A stretch of DNA of 56,710 nt, from contig QYPT01000044.1 of NCBI GenBank assembly GCA_007280125.1, forward strand, positions 1-56,710, in the 5' to 3' direction. The notes beneath the pieces were generated by a model. The model did no database searches, was not told where the DNA came from, and worked only from the letters and a program-made list of their open reading frames with translations. Position numbers and translations under genes: made by a program. The stretch is from Streptomycetaceae bacterium. Lineage in GTDB: Bacteria > Actinomycetota > Actinomycetes > Nanopelagicales > Nanopelagicaceae. Below are positions 50,492-56,710 of the stretch, piece after piece; the first letter of the stretch is position 1; each line of letters starts with the position of its first letter.

Positions 50492-52660
50492 GTGGACACG
50501 TTGATTGCACCGCTTATCGCTTCACTTTCCCAGCACCATCCTGGGACGAATCTAAGTGATGTTGAGCGCGCCTACGAAATAGCCAAGCAGGCTCACAGTG
50601 GGCAGATGCGTAAATCAGGGGACGAGTACATCACGCACCCTGTTGCGGTTGCAGAGATATTGGCAGAACTTGGTCTTAACTCAGAAACAATTATTGCTGC
50701 ATTGCTTCACGACACCGTCGAAGATACAACGTATTCACTTGTTCAGATGCGCGTGGACTTTGGTGAGAAGATTTCGAATCTCGTGGATGGTGTGACCAAG
50801 TTAGATAAGTTGATTTATGGCCCCACAGCTGAAGCTGAAACAGTTCGCAAAATGGTTATCGCGATGTCTCGAGATATTCGTGTTCTTGTCATCAAACTGG
50901 CAGATCGTCTACATAACGCCCGAACATGGGGTTATGTCTCCCAAGAAAACTCCGAGCGCAAGGCGCGCGAGACTCTCGATATTTATGCTCCGTTAGCGCA
51001 TCGTCTTGGAATGAACGCCATTAAATGGGAGCTAGAGGATCTTTCCTTTCAGGTACTTGAACCTAAGAAGTTCGATGAGATTGCTCGTCTAGTCACCGAA
51101 CGATCTACCTCTCGCGAAGCCCTAAGTTCTGACGTCATTGCAGTCGTGCAGGAAGATTTAGCTAAGGATGGAATTGAAGCCACCGTTACTGGCAGGCAGA
51201 AGCATTACTACAGCGTGTACCAAAAGATGGTTGTACGCGGGCGAGACTTCAACGATATCTATGACCTTGTTGGAATTCGCGTTCTAGTAAAAGATGTTCG
51301 TGACTGCTACGCCGTTCTCGGATCGATACATGCGCGTTGGAGTCCGATACCAGGACGATTCAAGGATTACATCGCAATGCCGAAATTCAATTTGTACCAG
51401 TCACTGCATACAACGGTCATTGGTCCCAATGGCAAGGCGATTGAGATTCAGATTCGTACCTACGATATGCATAATCGGGCTGAGTTTGGAATTGCAGCAC
51501 ATTGGAAATACAAGCAAGGTACAGATGCCAACGATAATTCCAACGCCCCGGAGATGCTGTGGTTGCGTCAATTACACGAGTGGCAGAAGGAAACTGAAGA
51601 CCCCAGTGAATTCTTGGAAGCGTTGCGTTTTGACCTTGGTAGCCCAGAGGTTTTCGTCTTCACTCCCAAAGGCAATGTAATCGCCTTGCCTGGTGGCTCT
51701 ACTCCCGTTGATTTCGCTTATGCCGTGCACACGGAAGTTGGCAATAGATGCGTAGGTGCGAAAGTGAATGGGCGCTTGGTGGCGCTTGAATCAGCTTTAG
51801 TAAATGGCGATGTCGTAGAGGTTGTCACTAATAAGGGCGAGAACGCGAGCCCAAGTAGAGATTGGTTAAATTTTGTAAAGAGTCCTAGGGCGCGCTCTAA
51901 AATCAAGGCATGGTTTAGTAAGGAACGTCGCGAAGAAGCTATTGATGCAGGACGAGAGTCAATTGCACGGCAGATGCGCAAAGCAGGGTTGCCTTTGCAG
52001 AAGATCTTTGGCGGTCATTCACTTCTTGAGTTAGCTCACGAATTGCGGTACCCGGATATTTCTGCACTCTATGCGGCAGTGGGGGATGGGCATGTTTCTG
52101 CTGCTTCGATAGTTGAAAAACTCGTTGCGACAATGACTGTCGAAGATTCACATCCCGAGCCAACGATGGCGACACCATCTACAGGTGTCGCTTCGGCCAG
52201 GCGCAGTAGCAATGCGATTGAAGTTTCTGGAATAGATGACGTGCTGGTGAAGTTGGCTAGGTGCTGTACACCCGTGCCTGGTGATGAGATCACTGGCTTT
52301 ATTACTCGTGGAAATGGCGTTTCAGTTCACCGCGCCGATTGTGCCAATGCAGCCGACTTGAGAGAACACCAGGGCGATCGAATCGTTGAAGTGACATGGC
52401 TATCTGGGGCGGCAAGTATTTTCTTGGTAAATATTCAAATCGAAGCCTTGGATCGTTCTCGATTGCTTTCAGACGTGACAAGAACACTTTCAGACCAACA
52501 TGTGAACATTTTGAGTGCAGCAGTGAGCACCAGCAAGGACAGAACCGCTATTTCACGTTTCACATTTGAAATGGCAGATGCCACACATTTAGATGCTGTT
52601 CTATCTGCGGTACGACAAATTGAAGGTGTTTACGACGTTTATCGGACAACCAACAACTAA
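50492..52660 (+). CDS. relA: Bifunctional (p)ppGpp synthetase/hydrolase (Rel/RSH)
   Basis: Stringent-response enzyme of 722 aa that makes and degrades (p)ppGpp. The N-terminal HD hydrolase has LLHDTVEDT (His73-Asp74), the synthetase has GRFKDYIAMPKFNLYQSLHTT, followed by TGS (EVFVFTPKGNVIALPGGSTPVDFAYAVH) and a C-terminal ACT domain. Both catalytic domains look intact. GTG start with a leaderless-type hexamer 7 nt upstream. The secDF-relA order is actinobacterial. Confidence 0.96.
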   Translation: MDTLIAPLIASLSQHHPGTNLSDVERAYEIAKQAHSGQMRKSGDEYITHPVAVAEILAELGLNSETIIAALLHDTVEDTTYSLVQMRVDFGEKISNLVDGVTKLDKLIYGPTAEAETVRKMVIAMSRDIRVLVIKLADRLHNARTWGYVSQENSERKARETLDIYAPLAHRLGMNAIKWELEDLSFQVLEPKKFDEIARLVTERSTSREALSSDVIAVVQEDLAKDGIEATVTGRQKHYYSVYQKMVVRGRDFNDIYDLVGIRVLVKDVRDCYAVLGSIHARWSPIPGRFKDYIAMPKFNLYQSLHTTVIGPNGKAIEIQIRTYDMHNRAEFGIAAHWKYKQGTDANDNSNAPEMLWLRQLHEWQKETEDPSEFLEALRFDLGSPEVFVFTPKGNVIALPGGSTPVDFAYAVHTEVGNRCVGAKVNGRLVALESALVNGDVVEVVTNKGENASPSRDWLNFVKSPRARSKIKAWFSKERREEAIDAGRESIARQMRKAGLPLQKIFGGHSLLELAHELRYPDISALYAAVGDGHVSAASIVEKLVATMTVEDSHPEPTMATPSTGVASARRSSNAIEVSGIDDVLVKLARCCTPVPGDEITGFITRGNGVSVHRADCANAADLREHQGDRIVEVTWLSGAASIFLVNIQIEALDRSRLLSDVTRTLSDQHVNILSAAVSTSKDRTAISRFTFEMADATHLDAVLSAVRQIEGVYDVYRTTNN

Positions 52661-52681
52661 TTTGCGCAACTAGTCAGGCGC

Positions 52682-53965
52682 TTAAGCGAATTCGGCTAAG
52701 CCTTTTTCAGCATCTGCAAGCCAAACACGTCGAGCTGCTGCTGCTTCGGTTGCTTCCTTAGCTTTCTTAGCGTTGCCTGCTGCTTCGGCTTTGGCTGCTT
52801 GTTTTTCATAATTTGCGACGGCTTCGGCCAATTGACGCACAACATCCATTGCGCGATTTTTCGCTGCAGGATCCGTCTTGCGCCAACGATCCTCTTCAGC
52901 GCTTTTAATCTGGGTTTCTACTGCAGCAAAGCGCGCGTCGAATGCCGCACGCTTATCTCTTTGAGTCATGCCAATGCGTTCCCACTGACGAGCAAGGTCA
53001 CGGAAGTTCTTCTTTGCTTCGTCAAGATTTGTAACGGGCAAAAGAGCTTCGATAGCAACAATCAATTCCTCGCGTTTTCCGAGGTTGGTTGTCATCAATT
53101 CATCGCGCTTAGCAAGGTCAGCATTTTTTGCCGCAAAGAAAGTATCTTGCGAAACTTTAAAGCGATTCCATAGTTTGACGTCGTCGCCTTTCTTGCCGCG
53201 ACCGGTAGCTTTCCAGGAATCCATGAGGACCTTGAACCGGCGAGCAGTTGCAACCCAGTCAGTCGAGGTTGCGAGTTTCTCTGCTTCAGTGACGAGTGCA
53301 ATCTTTGCGTCAGAGACTTTGCTTTGCTCGGCATCGAGGGCAGCAAAGTGCGTACGACGTCGCTTATCAAATTTATTTCGAGATGAGGAGAAGCGTTTCC
53401 ATAGATCCGCATCTACCTTCTTCTCAAGGCGTGGTGCGGCCTTCCATAGGTCCAATAGAACCTTCAAGCGATCTCCTGTGACTTTCCAACTTTCAGAAAG
53501 GGCTAGAGATTCTGCTTCAACAACGAGAGCCTCTTTTGCAATCAAATTTTCGGCGCTCTTGGCGGCTTTGACGAGAGCTTCTTCAGCCTTTTTAGCCTCA
53601 TACGCGCCGCGTGTATCTTCAATAAGAGGTGAAATGAGTTCTACCGAAACTGCCAATGCAGCAAGGTCACCGACAGCGTTTAATTCTTTAACTTGCTGGC
53701 GAAGGCGATTGACAGCAATCGCCCCATCAGATGGAACCATTGCTCCGCTACGAACTCTTGCTGCAAGGAGGGCTATTTCAGATGCCACGGCCTCAAATTT
53801 ACGAACGAAATATGCAAGGGCTTCTTCATCGGTTTTACCGGGATAGGAACCAACTGCCTTATCGCCTTCAGGTGTAATGACGTACACAGTTCCATCTGGA
53901 CCCACACGGCCGAATTTCGCCGGATCTCCAATTAGTGCTGATGCTGCAGATTTGATCTCGCTCAT
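52682..53965 (-). CDS. DUF349 repeat protein
   Basis: 427-aa protein of unknown function, rich in Ala, Lys and Glu and mostly alpha-helical. DUF349 repeats are seen as units around LWKRFSSSRNKFDKRR, LWNRFKVSQDTFFA and RDLARQWERIGMTQRDKR, each about 70 residues long and beginning with a WK-containing segment. The N-terminal 80 residues differ and carry YVITPEGDKAVGSYPGKTDEEALAYF. AAAGGA precedes the ATG. It is convergent with relA and divergent from the MBL gene, a neighbourhood found in other Actinobacteria. Confidence 0.9.
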   Translation of the reverse strand: MSEIKSAASALIGDPAKFGRVGPDGTVYVITPEGDKAVGSYPGKTDEEALAYFVRKFEAVASEIALLAARVRSGAMVPSDGAIAVNRLRQQVKELNAVGDLAALAVSVELISPLIEDTRGAYEAKKAEEALVKAAKSAENLIAKEALVVEAESLALSESWKVTGDRLKVLLDLWKAAPRLEKKVDADLWKRFSSSRNKFDKRRRTHFAALDAEQSKVSDAKIALVTEAEKLATSTDWVATARRFKVLMDSWKATGRGKKGDDVKLWNRFKVSQDTFFAAKNADLAKRDELMTTNLGKREELIVAIEALLPVTNLDEAKKNFRDLARQWERIGMTQRDKRAAFDARFAAVETQIKSAEEDRWRKTDPAAKNRAMDVVRQLAEAVANYEKQAAKAEAAGNAKKAKEATEAAAARRVWLADAEKGLAEFA

Positions 53966-54113
53966 GTCATTTCCTTTCAGCGCGGTTGGTCTTCATCGAC
54001 CGTCGCTATCGGCGTGCATTGAATGGGCCGGCGGGCCCACCCGTGAAGGGGCTGTTGTAGGAGAGTAAAGGTACCCTGTACCCCTGCTTGGGTGGAAATG
54101 GGGAGAAGAAACG

Positions 54114-54773
54114 ATGCTTGTCGCTACCCTTGCTGCCCCTGCCTTTGCGACAAATTGTTGGATTTTGGCCTCTGGCGAGGGTCAGGAGTGCGTGATTATC
54201 GATCCGGGCATGCCAGATGTTTTCGCAGAAGTTGATGATTTGGTCCAACACCATAACCTCAAACCTGTTGCCACCATTTTTACTCATGGCCATCTTGATC
54301 ATACTTTTTCAATCGTGCCGGTCTGTTCGGGATATCAAATTCCCGCCTATATTCATAGCGAAGATCGCATTTTGCTTACCCATCCAGAGAAAGCTTTGAG
54401 CCCTGAATTTTCGGCTCAATTGGGAGGGATGCATTTTGCAGAACCAACCGACGTTCGAGAATTGAAAAATAGCGATGAAATAGAGATTGTCGGGCTAACT
54501 TTTCGTGCAATTCATGCCCCAGGGCACACTCGTGGTTCGCTCATCTTTAGCGTCTCTAATGAAATAATAATCAGCGGGGATGTGCTCTTTGCTGGTTCGA
54601 TTGGGCGCACAGATTTACCAGGCGGATCGGCTAAAGATATGGAGAGCACTTTGCGCAAGAAGATTCTGCCTCTTGCTGATGAACTACGTGTTCTTCCGGG
54701 TCATGGACCTGAAACGACGATTGGCCGTGAACGTGCTTATAACCCATACCTTAAGAATGCGATGCGCGGATGA
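54114..54773 (+). CDS. MBL-fold metallo-hydrolase, glyoxalase II-like
   Basis: 219-aa zinc hydrolase with the THGHLDHT metal motif (His58, His60, Asp62, His63), a later [12 protein letters not shown] and [19 protein letters not shown], and the final [13 protein letters not shown]. This is the glyoxalase II/thioesterase-like subgroup; a known actinobacterial gene of this type sits between relA and hisS. A GGGAGAAG sequence lies before the ATG. hisS starts at its stop codon (ATGA). Confidence 0.88.
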   Translation: MLVATLAAPAFATNCWILASGEGQECVIIDPGMPDVFAEVDDLVQHHNLKPVATIFTHGHLDHTFSIVPVCSGYQIPAYIHSEDRILLTHPEKALSPEFSAQLGGMHFAEPTDVRELKNSDEIEIVGLTFRAIHAPGHTRGSLIFSVSNEIIISGDVLFAGSIGRTDLPGGSAKDMESTLRKKILPLADELRVLPGHGPETTIGRERAYNPYLKNAMRG

Positions 54774-56032
54774 AGTTTCAAGCTCCTAAAGGCGTGAGCG
54801 AATATGTACCGCCACGCTCTCGTGCATTTGAATGGACACGAGATACTTTGGTTTCTGCTGCGAAGCATTCCGGATATCAACTTGTTGAATTGCCAGTATT
54901 TGAAGACACAGAACTATTTACTCGCGGTGTAGGTGCCTCGACAGATGTAGTCAGTAAAGAGATGTACACCTTTGAAGATCGCGGTGGGCGCTCCATCACC
55001 TTGCGCCCGGAAGGCACGGTAGGTGCACTGCGTGCAATTATTGAACATGGTCTTGATCGCGGAGTATTACCAGCAAGAGTTTTTTATGTTGGGCCATTCT
55101 TTCGAGCCGAACGACCACAAGCTGGACGCTATAGGCAGTTCTACTCAGTGGGAATCGAGGCAGTTGGAATTGAAGACCCTGCTTTGGACGCTGAAGTTAT
55201 TGCTATTGCCCACGCGGGTTTTCGCGCACTAGGACTTAAGCAATTTCGCTTGGAAATTACTTCACTCGGCGACGCAACATCGCGGGCCGCACATCGCATC
55301 GATTTAGTGAAATATATTGAAACCCTTGACCTTGATGAAGCAACCCTCGCGCGTTCGGTGATTAACCCATTGCGAATTTTCGATGACAAGAGAGAGGACA
55401 TCCGAGCCAAGATGGCTTCGGCACCAATTCTCCTTGATTACTTATCAGATGACTCACAAGAGAATTTCTTGGCCGTGCAAGATCATTTGCGTGCATTGAA
55501 GATTGATTTCGTCATAAACCCAAGAATGGTTCGTGGCTTGGATTACTACACCGGGACCACTTTTGAATTTGTGCATGACTTATTAGGCGCGCAATCTGGA
55601 ATTGGTGGAGGCGGTCGCTACTCCGGACTCATGGAGGAGATTGGTGGGCAAAATTTAACTGGAATTGGATTTGGGTTAGGCATCGATCGTGCTCTCTTGG
55701 CGGCCGAAGCCGAAGGAGTCGTACCGGTTTCTGCCTTTGCCTCCGATGTATATGTGATTCCGTTAGGAACACCCGCGAAATCTCATGCCTTGGTCATCGC
55801 GGCCTTAATGCGTGAAGCGAATATCACCTGCGAGATCGCCTTCGGGGATCGCGCACTCAAGAGCGCAATGAAGAGCGCGGATAAATCTCAAGCCAGGTTT
55901 GTAGTTGTTTTAGGAGAGAGCGAAATTGCCTCCGGGAGCGTAGAAATCAAACATATGGAAACGGGCACTACTACTTCGGTTACTCTGACCTCCTTGGTTC
56001 AAGCGCTGCAGAACGCGCTCTTGGCTAAATAG
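54770..56032 (+). CDS. hisS: Histidine--tRNA ligase
   Basis: Class II synthetase of 420 aa. It has the motif 1/2 region [16 protein letters not shown] and [20 protein letters not shown], the histidine-binding [13 protein letters not shown] and the motif 3 [12 protein letters not shown]; the C-terminal anticodon domain begins near [12 protein letters not shown] 54770 overlaps the MBL stop. aspS follows after 37 bp, the usual actinobacterial pair. Confidence 0.97.
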   Translation: MKFQAPKGVSEYVPPRSRAFEWTRDTLVSAAKHSGYQLVELPVFEDTELFTRGVGASTDVVSKEMYTFEDRGGRSITLRPEGTVGALRAIIEHGLDRGVLPARVFYVGPFFRAERPQAGRYRQFYSVGIEAVGIEDPALDAEVIAIAHAGFRALGLKQFRLEITSLGDATSRAAHRIDLVKYIETLDLDEATLARSVINPLRIFDDKREDIRAKMASAPILLDYLSDDSQENFLAVQDHLRALKIDFVINPRMVRGLDYYTGTTFEFVHDLLGAQSGIGGGGRYSGLMEEIGGQNLTGIGFGLGIDRALLAAEAEGVVPVSAFASDVYVIPLGTPAKSHALVIAALMREANITCEIAFGDRALKSAMKSADKSQARFVVVLGESEIASGSVEIKHMETGTTTSVTLTSLVQALQNALLAK

Positions 56033-56069
56033 GCGAAATGAATATTCGTCAGAAAATGTGGAGCACACG

Positions 56070-56710
56070 ATGATAAGAAGTCACGGCGCAGGCACTATTC
56101 GTGCAACCGATGTTGGCACCAACGTTACTTTGGCAGGTTGGGTCTCACGCCGTCGCGATCATGGTGGCGTTGCTTTCATCGACCTTCGTGATGCGACAGG
56201 TTCGGTTCAAGTTGTTATTCGTGATGAGAAATTAGCAGGTGCTTTACGTGCTGAATGGTGTTTGAAGATTGTTGGACAGGTTGTTGCCCGCCCAGAAGGT
56301 AACGCGAATCCAGCCTTGCCTACTGGTGAGATTGAAATTATGGGAGACGACGTCACGGTCTTGAGTGAAGCCGCAGCTTTGCCATTCCCGGTAGACAGCG
56401 GAGATGATGCAGATATTAATGAAGAAGTGCGCTTGCGCTATCGCTACCTCGACTTACGACGAGAGAAGCCGGCACGTAATCTTCGCATGCGTTCCAAGGT
56501 TACTTCTGTGATTCGCTCTGTTATGGATGAGCAAGAATTCCTGGATATTGAGACTCCTTATTTAACTCGTTCTACACCCGAAGGTGCTCGCGATTTCTTG
56601 GTGCCGGTTCGCCTCCAACCAGGAAGTTGGTATGCGCTGCCGCAGTCACCTCAGTTATTTAAGCAACTACTTATGGTGGCAGGAATGGAAAAGTATTATC
56701 AAATTGCGCG
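56070..56710 (+). CDS. aspS: Aspartate--tRNA ligase, N-terminal part
   Basis: Cut by the window end after 213 codons. The N-terminal OB-fold anticodon domain reads [19 protein letters not shown], followed by [10 protein letters not shown] at the start of the catalytic domain and [11 protein letters not shown], which are standard for AspRS. Whether it is discriminating or the Asp/Asn type cannot be settled reliably by eye. ATG 56070 has GTGGAG about 6 nt upstream. It follows hisS on the same strand. Confidence 0.95.
   Translation, partial: MIRSHGAGTIRATDVGTNVTLAGWVSRRRDHGGVAFIDLRDATGSVQVVIRDEKLAGALRAEWCLKIVGQVVARPEGNANPALPTGEIEIMGDDVTVLSEAAALPFPVDSGDDADINEEVRLRYRYLDLRREKPARNLRMRSKVTSVIRSVMDEQEFLDIETPYLTRSTPEGARDFLVPVRLQPGSWYALPQSPQLFKQLLMVAGMEKYYQIA

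Noticed and set aside
52682-53965. Plus-strand open frame of 253 codons inside the DUF349 gene
   Set aside because: It is an antisense shadow; the minus-strand reading has clear DUF349 repeats and a ribosome site.
54025-54038. GC-rich palindrome GGGCC-GGCG-GGCCC between the DUF349 and MBL genes
   Set aside because: It has no T-run on either strand and lies between divergent genes, so a terminator is unlikely. It may be chance.

Overview
The window reads as a stretch of chromosome from a small-genome actinobacterium. The inference rests on actinobacterial signatures: a bcc-aa3 respiratory cluster (ctaC-ctaD-ctaF and ctaE-qcrC-qcrA-qcrB), a mycobacterial-type adenosine kinase, PIP synthase and PimA, and the order thrS-HIT-pgsA-acyltransferase-pimA-pdxS-pdxT-yebC-ruvCAB-secDF-relA-hisS-aspS. 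Base composition looks much less GC-rich than typical Actinobacteria, genes are tightly packed, and convergent genes often overlap. This fits the freshwater acI group (Nanopelagicales, 'Ca. Planktophila'-like), but no marker gene here proves it.

Layout. 1-3749 (minus): pepA, lpdA and the 5' part of a dihydrolipoamide acyltransferase with two lipoyl domains. 3915-5003: gcvT. 4969-9055 (minus): a cobalamin riboswitch with its own intrinsic terminator, then a four-gene unit of a secreted SCO2322-like protein, EcfT, a double EcfA ATPase and an S component, which together look like an ECF-type vitamin B12 importer. 9164-14698: an aldo/keto reductase, DUF3043, nadA, erpA, adenosine kinase, and a cysteine desulfurase/TusA pair. 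14758-23124: the respiratory cluster in two facing arms, with a BenE-type transporter and a decayed CuA-domain fragment between them. 23292-33290: accessory and metabolic genes (receiver-like protein, trpD, DEDDh/GIY-YIG nuclease, esterase, EamA, PAP2, aquaporin, PaiB, GNAT, DapB-like, aldo/keto reductase, DinB). 33317-34023: tRNA-Gly, tRNA-Cys and tRNA-Val, with a cupin gene inserted. 34125-35845: pabB-pabC for folate. 35851-43192: thrS, HIT, an EF-G-like remnant, and phosphatidylinositol/PIM lipid synthesis. 43233-50448: PLP synthase, yebC, ruvCAB, secDF. 50492-56710: relA/spoT, DUF349, MBL hydrolase, hisS and the start of aspS.

Regulation. Many genes that begin a transcription unit lack a Shine-Dalgarno sequence and instead have a TANNNT hexamer ending 6-8 nt before the start codon (often TAGACT, TAGGCT or TAGCCT). 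This is the arrangement expected for leaderless mRNAs. It also helps decide several start codons. Genes inside operons mostly use 1-8 nt overlaps (ATGA, GTGA) or a normal AAGGAG-like site.

The points most worth a second look are the B12 riboswitch unit with its uncharacterised secreted protein, the CuA-like fragment in frame behind the qcrB stop codon, an EF-G-like G domain without its nucleotide-binding motifs, a DapB-family protein without the catalytic histidine pair, and the dense set of leaderless promoters, including a divergent pair that share bases.
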